From Cycas panzhihuaensis (taxonomy: Eukaryota; Cycadophyta): 64,000 bases of DNA. The position numbers and the translations under genes are program-made. Below are positions 1 through 10,787 of the stretch, piece after piece (position 1 is the first letter of the stretch; each line of letters begins with the position of its first letter). The DNA lies in assembly GCA_023213395.1 (NCBI GenBank), contig CM041465.1, positions 108,879,741-108,943,740 of the forward strand, in the 5' to 3' direction. The notes under the pieces were generated by a model. The model was not told the DNA's origin, searched no databases, and saw only the letters and a program-made list of their open reading frames with translations.

Positions 1-480
1 AAAGTTGCTCAAGATTCCCTCCCTAGGAATGGTAACGCCCAGTCCTCTCAAGTGAGGAAGACAGATTCTTCACTTGAGAAGAAGTTGTATTCCATTCATG
101 GGGAGTGCTTTCATGATGACTTGTGTTGTAGGGCCCAGCATCTCGGGGATGCCCCTTAATGTGATTCATCCCCTAAATAGGCCTCAAGGCCTAATCTAGA
201 CTAACCGGTCCATAAGGATCCATTCCCCAAACATCGGGAACCTGATCGTAATACTCAGCTCAAAAATAATCGGAACCAGGGAAGATCCCCGAATTTTCGT
301 ACTTCCTGCGATAAAGGGAAGGGCGCCTAGAATTCATCCTCTTCCTCTCGTTCCCCTGACCAATGCACTCCATCACCTTCATGGTCCCGGAATAAGGGAA
401 AGAAGGTTGTCCAATTGCTTGAAACCATTCCATTGTATGTCTTAACCCGGTCTCAAGCTGTTAAAGAGGCCACCGGTGCC
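1..480 (+). pseudogene. gag: Gag C-terminal fragment of element A/C
   Basis: Nucleocapsid end of a Tat-like Gag. Reading 50-160 gives a motif equivalent to the C-x2-H-x4-H-x4-C zinc knuckle seen in copy B (WCSTHGECFHDDSRC). Here the first Cys is Tyr (KLYSIHGECFHDDLCC), so the knuckle is damaged. The frame stops at about 160, just after the DAP sequence, and the following Ser/Arg-rich linker (about 200-480) is broken by further stops. Gag forms the cytoplasmic particle that packages element RNA; this copy cannot. Assignment rests on comparison with copies B (about 15365-15430) and D (about 42400). Confidence 0.7.
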
Positions 481-1180
481 TCTTCATCCACATCTCACCT
501 TGATCCTCTTCCAGAACCCCCTACGCTTCCCAAGACTACTCCCATATGCTTTGGCCGTTACGATTTTTGAAGGGCGTTTATCCAACCTATGAATGGGAAG
601 CCCTTCTCTATCATTGATGAGCTCCACGCCATCACTGTGGGGATGTCCTTGATGGATGTCTTGAGAAGTTGCCCTTAGCAACGTGCCCTTCTTCTTAAAG
701 CTTTTGGTCAATAGGATGCTTCCATCCATAGGGTGGGTGCTACCTCCCATGGACCACCTGTCATCTTATTTGATCCCAGAGATCTCCTATCTCCCAGTAA
801 GTAGGAGAAGCTTTTGTATTACCCATTCGTCATTACCATTGACACTCCTGATTTTATCATAAAGAGGACCACTATAGATAATAGATCTTCAGTTAATGCT
901 ATGCCTACGTGTATGCTCAAAGAGCTAGGCATAGTAGCTCTTGAGTCTGTCCCTTGGAAATGCTAAGGGTATGATGGAACTGAGAAGTCCTCTTTCGGGA
1001 CAGTCTCCCTTTCCCTCACCTTGGGAGGGAAGACCGTTTCTGTCAAAGTTGTTGTACTCGATATCGATGTGGAGTACAACCTCTTGTTAGGTTGACCATG
1101 GCTCGGCCAAATGGGAGCAACCTACTCCATGCGTTGGGGGCAACTTAAATTTGTCCATGAAGGATGAGTTAAAGTTGTCA
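480..1180 (+). pseudogene. Aspartic protease domain of element A/C (broken)
   Basis: Pepsin-type retroelement protease, which cleaves the Gag-Pol precursor inside the particle. From about 820 the frame reads ITIDTPDF, then IDNRSSVNAMP, where copies B and D have IDNGSSVNAMP. The G of the D-x-G-S/T-S type active-site loop is Arg here. Downstream the strands VVVLDIDVEYNLLLG and PWLGQMGA are recognisable. In-frame TAA at about 963 and TGA at about 1093 replace Gln (CAA/CAG in copies) and Arg. The preceding 480-800 stretch is the Gag-PR linker (MSLMD-like segment), also with stops. Non-functional. Confidence 0.75.
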
Positions 1181-1860
1181 CCTATGAGCTTATGCCATCT
1201 CACACCTCTCATCCAGCCTGCTAGGCTGTCTTCAATGATGAAGATAGCGATCCTGAGGAGGCTACCCCTTCCGTGGGACCTTTGTTTTAGGAGACCGACC
1301 TTCATCAGTTGGCCCATATGCCATGTCATGAGCCAAATCTAGTCAGGTTTACCCCTATTAGTGTAGGTGGTTACGGTTACTTAGCCATCACGAGTGATTC
1401 AGAGTTGGATAGTAAGGGTTATGAGCCCTCTCCTCGATGCGTCACCCTGGTTTCACGAGCACCTAGGGGGATATCTCGATCAAATATTCCTACTCCTCTT
1501 CATTCCACATTGGCTCCCGATCTATTGGTCCTAAACCAGCCACTTATTTCACCTTCTCGGCCTCCTCAAGTAGTTTCACGTAGGCATCCACATCGACGAA
1601 CCACTCATAGAGGCACTTCTTCTTCACGCTCTAAATCCTTACCTCGGACTAGAGCCACTCCTACTCAGATATAACCTTGCCACGCGATCTGTCATGTGCT
1701 AGGTCCATTACACTCATCTAGTTTTGACCATAACGAGTTTACTGGGAGGCCTAGCCACACTGGGCCTACCCTTCGTCACTTATCTCCTATCCTGCGTATG
1801 ACTACCCCTACCCCTATGGGGTCTAAGCACACCTCTTTCTTTCTTTACACTCTGAAATGA
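1181..1860 (+). pseudogene. Pol linker remnant; RT, RNH and INT deleted in element A/C
   Basis: The PR-RT linker continues to roughly 1680 (a 121-codon open stretch, 1309-1674, with Ser/Pro-rich text like the linker at 13800-14330 of copy B). The FTPISVGGYGYL block at about 1348 matches FAPIGVGSYGYL in B. About 1680-1860 has only faint similarity. From 1855 the text (AAATGAACCTAAACTACCA-like) already matches what lies just beyond the integrase stop in B (about 10760), D (about 37750) and E (about 53090). So roughly 2.7 kb coding for RT, RNase H and integrase is absent: an internal deletion of pol. Confidence 0.65.
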
Positions 1861-2595
1861 ACCTAAACTACCACCCTAAACTTGTTCGCATTCCCCCTAG
1901 CCTTAGGTGGAATGGATAGCTTAGGTCCTTATTCTTTTTGGTTCCTTCCGTAGGACCCTTGTTCCCTCTTTCTTGGGAACCTTGCCTCCCTATTTGGGCA
2001 TCCCCCAATAAGGGCGACTCCTGAGGTGTTGTCACTCCCTCCCATCGCTATTTCCTTTGCATATCCTGCTGTGCTCCCATGTGGACATGCATGTCACCCT
2101 GTCTCTTAGCCTCACGCATATCCATCACTGCTACTCGTGGTGATCGTGTGCATCCCCATTAGAGATATGGTCCTGCATGAAAGGAAATATGCGTCTAGCT
2201 TATAATGAATAACACATCACATCCATATCAAAAACAAGCATAACTCTAGCTATACGATAGTTAAGACATCACCTACTACATCATCATGCATCCGTGCATA
2301 CTCACACTCACATACATATACTCTCATATATACACACCAAGACCAAAACATCATAAACATACATATCCATTATGTATCCATTGCAATGTATACCACAAAC
2401 ACCATCTCATGTGTCAAATGGGGTAGCAATCACCCCGTCAATATACACAAAATCAATCCTCATAACATGCAAATGATAGTACATCATCCATAGGAAGCCA
2501 GTGTCCTTGCAGGGGGGGTACAATTATATGTCTCCACATGGTGACCCCTTGGAGGCTCGTGCTTTCCCTCATCACATCCTAACCTACATCATACA
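1861..2595 (+). other. Post-integrase spacer of element A/C
   Basis: No gene seen. This is the stretch between the former pol stop and the 3' end of the antisense PMD gene, alignable by eye to 10142-10780 (B), 37123-37780 (D) and 53045-53850 (E). Shared blocks are the CTAAACTACCA block, the pentad around TTGGGCATCCCCCAA, and the CTTGCAGGGGGGTACAAT block at about 2505. It would hold the 3' UTR and poly(A) region of the antisense gene on the - strand. Confidence 0.55.
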
Positions 2596-3418
2596 CTACT
2601 GCTGCCCCTCTTCGGGGACATCATCTCCTAGTCGGTGTGATCCCTCTCCTGGGGACCACATGCCTCTTAGGCTCCTCTATAGCCTATGGGAGCTCCCTGC
2701 CTCACTTCCCTCATTGCGTGGCCTCCTCGGTGTTGTCACCACTGTGTAGGTATGTGTCCTGCTCTGGCTCAACCTCGACACCACCTGATCCACCACCTAA
2801 TCATATCGAGCCTGGATACGATCTCTCTCACCCTTTACTCCCTGGAGTCTCTCCTCCATGCTTCAGAACTTCTCCTCCATCCCTCGGAGACGCTCCTCTA
2901 GGATTGCCATCCATATCCTACCCTCCACATCTCTGCCTGCTCCTCCCTAAGCCTCTAACGCCTATAAGAAACTCTGCAGTGCATCTCGCTCACTCTGACT
3001 ATCCCATCCCATTGCTCGGTAGGGATACAAGGCGTAGTCAATCATGGTAAGGAGATCTAGTGACGTAGCATCCATGGACCTCCTAACGTGTGCTTGATCC
3101 TTGACTCCCCTAAACCAGGTTTACCATCTGTGTACCATGGGTGCCCACTCTGATATGGGATGTACTCCCCCTAGTGGTGCCACTGCTGCAAAGTGATCGA
3201 AGAACCGACACTATAAGAGGGTGCTGTAAGATAATCCACCTCCACCCACCATCTTCATAGTGCCTAGTTGAGCGACGAGGTTTGCCACTATGAGGGTGGC
3301 CCAATCCAATCACTCCCTAGCCTCACACCTCCGTACCGCATCGATCCAGCCGCCTAAGATGTCTGTATAGTTCTGTTTCTGGGATATCTAGAACAGAAGG
3401 TATAGTGTGATCAGCTTC
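2596..3418 (-). pseudogene. Antisense PMD-like gene, 3' half (element A/C), interrupted by element B
   Basis: Reverse complement matches the antisense gene of copies B and D. The exon 3 stop TAG is at 2598-2596 after a GQQ-type end. 2600-3000 corresponds to the coiled-coil exon, and about 3000-3418 to the C-terminal part of the PMD domain (HRWQT, LLQCWFFDHF and QKQNY equivalents, all mutated). The acidic tail of exon 2, intron 2 and the start of exon 3, all present in B and D, are missing between about 2980 and 3010, a deletion of several hundred bases. The gene continues at 20365 on the other side of element B. Clearly dead. Confidence 0.7.
3414..3418. repeat. Left target-site duplication of element B
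   Basis: GCTTC abuts the LTR end at 3419; the right flank 20365-20369 is ACTTC. The intact PMD copy of D has GAAGT in this place (reverse complement ACTTC), so the right copy is ancestral and the left has one change. Confidence 0.6.
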
Positions 3419-6166
3419 TAGATGTGCGTCTACGAGATAATCACTTAGCTACGTAGGGATAGTGAGGATGATCGATGACACTATCGGGTACAGATAGGAA
3501 CCTACAAGCAAGATAAGTACCATGCAGGGTGCCCCACACGCTAGAGTGTGAGTTCGGGACTTGCGAATGGTACCCAACTACCTAAAGGTGGTTCCCCACT
3601 TCAACTAGGAAGAGGGTAGGTAGAAGAATAGCCTGGATAGATCCTGGAGAAGAGTCCTCCCACCCATGGATGGCCAGAAGGGAAGGGAGAGAATCCCTCA
3701 AATGTTTCCTTATAGTGGAGGGAAACAAGTAGAGGCAAAGTAGGCGAATAGCCTACAGTTAAGATCCCCTCAGTTACTCAGCTAGGTGGAGGAAACCGAG
3801 GGCAAATGAAGGGAGTGGGAATGATCGATCGATTAAGAGTTCCCCCCTTTGAAAGAGTAATCAAGAGAAAAGAGGGCGCTAGGGCACACATAAGTAGACT
3901 AAACCAAATATGACAAGCCAAGAGGGCAAGGGCGAAGTTTACAAGCTGAAGGGAAAGGTTGAAGGGAAGAACTTCCTAAAACCCTTTCCTACGATAGGTG
4001 TAGTGTCTAAGATATAACATACAGAATGTAAACAAAAAAGAGAGTTGATTTCCTTTTCCTTTTATGTGGTCTAATTACTACCATACAAAATCTTCTTAAA
4101 AGAAGGAAAGTGAAACATAGTAAGAATACATACCCAGAATGAAGACACAATCGAAGTGGCAATGCTTCCATGAGGTATCTAGATCACTCCACGAAGCATG
4201 ACAAAAGAGGGGTCATGTTAGGGTAAAGCGTGGGGCTTCCTTACCTTCCCCGGAAAGTGACACTATAGTGCCAAAAAAGGAAAAGGAAAGTAACAGCAGA
4301 AAATGATGTGCTATAATAAAATACGAGTAAGTACGCTTACCCGGGAGAGAGAGAGGAAGGGAGAAGTCTTTTGTGTCCTCTGTGTACCTGCAAGTAAGCG
4401 CAAATATTCCTTTCTAGAGAAAGGAGGCTAGCAACATAAGGTAGAATTCCAATAACACATGTATACATATACCAAAAGCAAATCTCTCTCTCTCTATATA
4501 TTAGTGCTCATGAATCACAAGGTTGCAGCAATAATCTATAGTAAAATCTACTCAAACTAATAGTAAGTAGATAGGTAAGCCTTAGAGTGGCCCACCTCCC
4601 GCAAAGAGCAACCATACCCTCCCTTAAGAAGCCACAAGGCAATGAGGGCATGGCTATATAGCTGGATGGAAACTGGGGCAACAGAGGTGTAAAAGAGCCC
4701 AAAGAAGCCCTCAATGAGCCATAGTGCTATAGGAAGAAAACTAGGCCGTTAAGAGAAGGATGAGCTAAGAAAAGTAACCAGGGCTTATGTGTTACCCAGA
4801 TGAGGGAAATGAGCCTGTGAACCAGTGCTGCAACAGGTGTCAATGCTAATTTCAATGGTTGGAAATAGTCTTCTAATCCCTTGCCCACTCCAGGAACAAC
4901 ATGAGGGCAAAGAGGAAGGTTTGGAGGGTAGGAGCCTCTTAGGGAGCACAAAGGTGGTACAGAATCCACCCAGCTCTATCCCAAACCTTGTGGAGCCCTC
5001 TTTGGCCACTATCTTAGGCATGAAATATAGGAAAAGAGGCCTAAACAACAGAGAAAAAAGTCTAAGGGAAAGGCAAGAAACAACCCTTGAAACAAGATAA
5101 GACAAACTAGTGAAAAACATACAAAACTGGGCATAAACTGGATAAAGGAAGGACTTCAAAATAATAAATACCTCTAGAGAAAGTGGGAGCCATTTGCCTC
5201 TACAAAAGCCTACTGAGAAGAGGCTAGAAAATCTGAGGAAAGGCTGGAGTGCAGTAGGTATGGAGCCCCTGCTGAGATGGCTAGAGGAAATCCTGCTTCT
5301 GAGACTACTCGGTGACTGCCTGGGCAAGGAGACCCTAAAAACTCCTCAAGGAGGCCCTATCCAAGGTGTGTAATGAGCTGTGAAGATGTCACAGTAAAGC
5401 CAAAGGAAAGTTGGGTGCTGAAGAGTGGTTGCATATCCTAGAAATACAACAAAACAGCAGAAGAGAGCAGATAGTAGGGTGTTTTTCCTTTGTAATCCTT
5501 CCAAAAAGAGCCAAAAGATCCTAAAAATGAGTCGAGATGGGCCTAAATACTTAGCCCCAACCCTAATCAAGCGATTAGGGCTCAGCTGGCATTGAGGTGG
5601 GTTAAAAGACACGTGGCAATTCCGTAATAAATGCGAGAATTGCCATGACAATTTTAAAAAATAAATTATAACAGTCACATCGCAGGAAACTTCACGGTAC
5701 CGCCAAATTTGCCATGGAGTGGGACCAAAAGACTAAACTGGCCCAAACAACTAGCCAAGACTATGGACCAGTGTACTAAGAGGTCGGTAGGGGGCGGGCC
5801 CACCTACTTAGAGGTAAATGACAGACCGAGAGCCATAAGAAAGGTCATCATAGGACTCAAGGATGCAACAAGGAGGCCAAATGGCGATGAATCGACATAC
5901 GAGTGAACATCACATAAATCAAGTAAGTCTTAAGGGGAGTAGGGCAGATTGCGGGAAGTGATGCGGTCACCGGGGTGTCACACTCGTTGGGAGTGTACCC
6001 CCGCTATAGCCGTCATAGGCTAAATAGATGTAGATGGTTCAAACCATCTACAAAAAATATAGCATGCGAGTAAATACTCCTCATAAAAAGCAAAAATAAG
6101 GTGAGAAATATACCTACACTTACCTGAGTCAACCTCCCTGTATCCATTCCTAGAAGCTGGGAAACA
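3419..6166 (-). repeat. 3' LTR of element B
   Basis: Reads on the - strand from TGTTTCCCAGC (6166 downwards) to a terminus ending in TA at 3419. Other copies end in CA, so the last C appears changed. Length 2748 bp; the partner is 17601-20364. The two are near-identical over long blocks (for example about 3900-3960 against 18081-18141). It contains the CCCTAATC...GATTAGGG inverted repeat at 5561-5580 followed by a TATA-like AGTATTTAGG. Open frames inside (one of about 180 codons) are not conserved between LTR copies and are not called genes. Confidence 0.9.
5561..5580 (-). promoter_or_regulatory. U3 inverted repeat upstream of TATA (B 3' LTR)
   Basis: CCCTAATCAAGCGATTAGGG, arms CCCTAATC/GATTAGGG with a 4-base loop. 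The same motif is at 19738-19757, 23292-23311 and 63576-63595, each just upstream of a TATA-like box. One arm plus flank resembles the plant telo-box (AACCCTAA). Regulatory role is inferred. Confidence 0.55.
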
Positions 6167-6179
6167 CTGCCCCTTTGGT
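6167..6179 (-). other. Polypurine tract of element B
   Basis: The - strand reads ACCAAAGGGGCAG immediately before the LTR TGTTTCCC. Copies: GCCAAGGGGGCAG at 22652-22664 (A/C) and GCCAAGGGTGCAG at 33190-33202 (D). This purine run primes plus-strand DNA synthesis in LTR elements. Confidence 0.75.
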
Positions 6180-6583
6180 AGCAAAGCCTTACTGCTCAGA
6201 AGCATGGTGCAATGGCGAATGTTGGCAAAGACAATCACAAGAGTACATGTGTATGTAGATATATAGATCAAGGTCGTAATAGTAGTCAAGGATGCTGATG
6301 AGTGTCATGGCGGAACACGTGGATACGAGGATACAGGTGGAGACCACATAGGGCTGCCTATGCGCCACCTAGGAGTCGATTGGGGGACAAGAAGGATGAG
6401 GGGACTGCCCCCATCACGAAAGATGCAAAGAGATATGCATGATCAAGTAGAAGAGACAGTGAATAAAATTGGTAGTCACCATAGTTTAACCTCATTAGTA
6501 GCTAGGTTTCAGAGGTGTGAATGGATCGTGGGATGATGAGTATAATGGCCCAGGACTCAAGTGACAGAGCAACCAAACAAGTC
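6180..6583 (-). other. Spacer between aRNH and 3' PPT (element B)
   Basis: No gene seen. Non-coding stretch shared with D (33203-33480) and A/C (22309-22651), including the GGCGAATGTTGGC/GCATTCGCCATCAC block. Confidence 0.5.
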
Positions 6584-7069
6584 TCAGGGATGGTCAGTGA
6601 GAAGAAGGAGGTGACGCTCAAGGATGAGGTGAACGAGACTATCTACCTTAGCGTTGAGGGCCTGAGGAATGTGCCAAATGTCGACAGACTGGAAATAGGA
6701 CAGAAGGGACCTGGTGGTTGAAGCAAGGGTTCTCAGGTGAGGGCATTGCACCTGGTAAAACTGGGTGAGATGGGACACCACAACTTGGGAGTCGAAAAGC
6801 AAGATGATAGGTCCGTCATGGAAATATAGAGCATTAGTGAGAGCCTCAATAACAGCCGTGTACTCAGCTTCATTATTGGTAGCCTTTGGGAGGAAGACCC
6901 TTGAGCATAGGAAATCGTATCTAGAGGGGCTGTGAAGAATCCATGTAGTGGCAGAAGGTCCAGGGTTACCGCGGCTTCTGTCATTGGTAAAAATGTAGAG
7001 AGACATAGGTGACCAAAAAGTCCTGGTAATAATAAATAATAATGAAGTGAAAAGAGACTCGAAAGGCAA
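6584..7069 (-). CDS. Second (archaeal-type-like) RNase H of element B
   Basis: Open frame of 161 codons. An RNase H fold is shown by the first-strand motif YIFTNDRSRGNPGPSA (YIFTDDGSCGNPGPSA in D), the second acidic block NNEAEYTAVIEAL, the third LFDSQVV, and the C-terminal ALNAKVDSL with the last Asp. In this copy the first catalytic Asp position reads Asn-Asp rather than Asp-Asp, so activity is doubtful. It would degrade RNA in RNA:DNA hybrids. Tat-group elements are known to carry a second, archaeal-type RNase H; here it is not in pol but stands alone 3' of the antisense gene, next to the PPT. The likely start is the Met at about 6990 (MSLYIFT), shared with D. An AG-ending pyrimidine-rich stretch (TTATTATTACCAG) lies just upstream, a possible splice acceptor. 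It is divergent from the antisense PMD gene. Confidence 0.7.
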   Translation of the reverse strand: MPFESLFTSLLFIITRTFWSPMSLYIFTNDRSRGNPGPSATTWILHSPSRYDFLCSRVFLPKATNNEAEYTAVIEALTNALYFHDGPIILLFDSQVVVSHLTQFYQVQCPHLRTLASTTRSLLSYFQSVDIWHIPQALNAKVDSLVHLILERHLLLLTDHP

Positions 7070-7530
7070 GCGATAAATGGCCGTGAAGGGTAGGAGGACC
7101 CAGCAATGAGGCTACCTAAGGACAAGAGTAGGCTATCCGACCACTGCCTAGGAGTGGGCAGAAAAAGAGCGCCCTGGAGTGCCAAAGGTCACTTCGGAAA
7201 GCAAAATATGCCCCCGAACGGGGGGAGCATTCCCTCTAGAGGCCCCAGGGGCAGAAAAGAGCTGCGAATATGGGTCCAGGATGGCGAAACAAGCCAAACG
7301 AGTATAAACTTAGGCATGCACGGGGGTGGCATGCAAAATGAGATGGAAGGGCCCTATGAAAAAATACATTGGCAAGGTGCCATAAATGCACCCGCAAGAA
7401 AGAGAGAAATGAAGGCTATAGAAGCGTAACAGAAGACAGGGCCATAAGTCAAAGGTGATCAGGGATACGAGACGGTCCAGATGGTTGCCATGAGAGTTAG
7501 AATGGAGACAGTGCCCGTCGGTCCCCCCGC

Positions 7531-7540
7531 CTATATAAGG
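7531..7540 (+). promoter_or_regulatory. TATA box of antisense PMD gene (element B)
   Basis: CTATATAAGG, about 165 bases upstream of the exon 1 ATG. Identical TATATAAGG at 34547-34555 in D (167 bases upstream of ATG) and on the - strand at 21431-21423 in A/C. A CAGATTCATTTTCATGG-like block follows in all copies. Conserved place and sequence in three copies support a real core promoter for the antisense transcript. Confidence 0.7.
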
Positions 7541-7701
7541 AAACTTGACGGAAAACAGATTCATTTTCATGGGCTCTCAAGAGAATCCAGAGCCATTCCC
7601 TTACACAGCAAAGCACCATCCAACTTCGGAGGTATGTGGAGGGTGATCAGACTGTTAGATCAGAGCACAGAGATAGCCATCGAGACCGCAGGAGTGAGAT
7701 G

Positions 7702-10141
7702 ATGACAGCGAGGCTAGATCTAGTGAGTGGATCCTATGAAACCCAGCCTATCTTAAAGTTTTAATTTCATTGCTTTTTGATGATTTTTAGGCCCCATATA
7801 GGCAAAAAATGAACTCTCAGAGTCTGAATCAGACCCAGAAAGAGGCGAAACTGGGGTATTAGGCAGCCCTGGTCCTGGTGGGTCCTGTAGGGGCTCACCT
7901 AGAAGAATTTTTTGATTTTTTTAGGCAGAAACCCCCCCCTTTTGGGAGGGTCCCTTTCACACAATGGCAAAGATCCCGATGCCGTGATCTTTGCCACGGG
8001 GCCCTATTCACCGTGGGACCCGGGTCAAACTCCACACTACCATGAAGTTTAGCATAGTGCGAAGGCAACACTGTAGAAAAAAGAAGATAGGGGCCTGAAG
8101 GGCCCCAAATCTCGATTAGATGAGCCGAGAGATGACCGGAGGCTGAGAGGTGAGTGCAAGCTAGGTTCTAACTGGTTTTTGTGGTGTTTGCAGGTTGTGA
8201 TCACGGTAGATAACTACGAGAATATAGGGATGGCGATGTTGAGCTTTATAGAGATGATGTCTCGGGAGGACAAGGGAGTCCTATAGAGGTGTGGCCTACT
8301 AAAGGTCATGAGGACACCTCAATACATGTTAGAGCAGAGGCTATTGATTGACATAGTATCATATTAGGACCAGAGGAGGCACATTTTCTACCTACCTCAG
8401 GTGGGAGACATGACAGTGACACCGAGGGACATCAGGCAGATACTAGGAGTGCTGGTGACTGGGAGGCTGGTAGCACTGGGAGCGTTGCCTAGTAATGAGA
8501 CAACACATAGGGAGGCGATGATATTTTTCACAGGGGCAGATAGATGGGAGAGGAGAGGGGTCCCTCTCCAGGCTATGGTCATGTCAGGCATTCCTCGTGT
8601 GACGAAATTGATTACTCTGTACATTCTATTCTGGGTTTCCTAGAAACAGAACTATAGGGACATCCCTGGGGGATGAATGGATGTAGTACGCTATTGCGAG
8701 GCCAGCGAGAGGATGGACTAGGCTACCCTGATAGCAGCGAACCTCATCGCACAGCTAGATGCTATCAGGATGATAAGTCGGGGAGGACTGTTGTATAGCA
8801 CACTGCTACAGTGTTAATTTTTCGATCATTTTGGAGCAGTGGTACCAGCAGGGGGACGACACCCCATTATAGAGTAGGCCTTGATGGTCCACAGGTGGCA
8901 GACTAGACTGAGGGGGATAGAGGACCAGTCCCATATCTTACGCTCAGTGGAGGCTATATTATTGGACCTCCTCACTATGACGGACCTTATAGCAGACCCA
9001 TATAGAGCAGTAAAGTGGGACAGCGATGACGAGGCAGGTGGAGCTGGGGTACTCCTAGGAGATAATGATGATAGAGATGGAGGAGATGGGGCTAGCCTGT
9101 CATGACCTACGGGAGAGGCAGGTCCATCAGGGATAGCAGGTAGAGGAGCAGGGCCATACGGGACTGCCGGTGGGGAGGCAGGCCCATCCAGGACTATAGA
9201 GGAGAGTAGGGGGCCAGTGACACGGGCCCGTAGGCTATGGATCATGAAGAGATCCAGAGAGGCGATAGCAAAGCTAGTCATAATGAGGAGAGAGGCCCTA
9301 GGAGAGGAGGTACCAAAGAAGAAGGTACCAGCAGCTAGCGGAGCACTAGAGGAGGAGGCAGTCACATGAGTCGAGGAGCCGGCCGCTGCATCAAGTGAGA
9401 CATAACCATTTCCTGTCATTGTTTGATTGTCAGATAGATATGTAGTTTGGTTTTGGTTGATTTGATATCCATGGACATGTACTGATACATGGCATGCTGG
9501 ATCACAAGTACTACAGAGGTAAGACAGTTGGTAGAGGTGATGGTGAGGGAGATGTTCCTTCAAGTGTATGCAAAGGGGCAGCCGCCCATCCAGATTGAGG
9601 ATGCACCTAGATCGGTAGGTGCCCACATGGCAGCATTCACCCCGTTGGTGAGGGTAAGGGACATATGGGCATATGGGCTACAGCATCCTAGGAGCACATA
9701 GCATTCAGGGGACAGCTACAGCGGGTGTTAGATGAGGCTTGGAGTAAGCGGGACCCATTGCAAAGTTGCGTATAGGCTCTAGAGGGTCAGGGAGGAGTAG
9801 GTGGAGATGCAGAGAGCAGGATCTGGATAGCAGTGCTAGAGGAGCATCTCCGGGGGATAGAGGAGAGGTCCTGGAGCATGGAGGAGAGACTCTAAGGAGT
9901 GGAGAGTGAGAGAGATCATATCCAGGCCTGATACGATCAGCTGGTGGATCAGGTGGCATTGAGGTCAAGCCAAAGCAGGACGCATACCCACACGACGATG
10001 ATGAAACCGAGGCGGCCACATGATGAGGGGAGTGAGGCAGGGAGCTCGCAGAGGCCCAGGAGGAGCCTTGGAGGGATGTGGTCCCTAGGAGAGGGATCAC
10101 ACAGACTAGGAGATGGTGCCCCAAGAGCAGGGCAACAGTAG
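7702..10141 (+). pseudogene. Antisense spliced PMD-like gene of element B (three exons, several stops)
   Basis: Runs opposite to gag-pol. Exon 1 is 7702-7722 (7 codons, MTARLDL), ending at a GTGAGTGG donor. Exon 2 is 8194-9394, entered by TTTGTGGTGTTTGCAG and closed by GTGAGACA. Exon 3 is 9517-10141, entered by AAGTACTACAG. Phases join in frame. Exon 2 codes a plant-mobile-domain-like region (WD/H-x-F, LPQVGDMTVTPRD, ILGV, DRWERRG, QNYRDIPGG, HRWQTRL), then an acidic/Gly-rich tail. Exon 3 codes a conserved EIFPQVYAEGQPP-like block (here MFLQVYAKGQPP), a coiled coil and a basic/Ser tail ending GQQ. In-frame stops in exon 2 (TAG, TGA, TAA) sit where D has Trp or Gln, so this copy is dead. PMD proteins (MAIN/MAIL relatives) act in silencing and genome stability in Arabidopsis; function here is unknown. 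Confidence 0.7.
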
Positions 10142-10780
10142 GATAGAGTATATGCATTATATTTATTTTTGACAGGGGAAAGCACAGGCCTCTAGGGGGT
10201 CACATGTATAGAGTCATATGATTGTACCTCCCCTGCAAGGATACTAGCTTCCCATAGAGGATGTACCACACCATATGTATGACATGGCACACAATTTTAA
10301 TGTATATATATAGACGGGGTAATTGGCGCCCCATTTTGATATATGATGTTGTGTATATGATGCGTGATAGATGACATGTATGTTTTGTATTTTGTTATGA
10401 TATTTGTTTGGGATGCACGCATTTCCTTTCATGTAGGGCCATATACCTAACAGGAGCACATACGACTACCATGAGTAGGGGTGATAGACATATGTAGGTT
10501 AGAAATAAGGTGACACGCATGTCCATGTGGAAGCATAGTGGGATATGCAAGAGAAATAATGAGCAAAAGGGGAGTAATGATACTCCTGAGCGTTGTCCTA
10601 ATTGGGGGATGCCCAAATAGGAGGACAAGGTCCCAAAGGAAATGGTAATAAAGGTCTATGGGAGGAACCAGAAGGAGATGAAGAGGCCATCCTAAGTCAT
10701 CATTCGACCTGTGGCTGGGAGGAATGGGAACAAACTTAAGATGGTAGTTTAGGCTCATTTCGAAGCGTGGGTGGGGTGAC
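10142..10780 (-). other. Spacer between integrase stop and antisense gene end (element B)
   Basis: No gene seen. It lies between two convergent genes. Blocks shared with A (1861-2595) and D (37123-37780), including AAGCACAGGCCTCTAGGGGG at about 10180 and TTTAGGCTCATTTCGAAGCG at about 10750. It would carry the 3' ends of both transcripts. Confidence 0.5.
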
Positions 10781-10787
10781 GGCAAGG

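Noticed and set aside
4785-5327. 180-codon open frame inside the B 3' LTR, and a 190-codon one at 31917-32489 in the D 3' LTR
   Set aside because: The aligned LTR copies do not keep these frames or their translations; C/T-rich LTR text has few stops on one strand by composition.
8826-9626. 266-codon open frame on the - strand across B's antisense gene (and 36016-36414 - in D)
   Set aside because: Shadow of the low-complexity exon 2 tail on the other strand; the + strand reading carries the domain motifs and splice sites.
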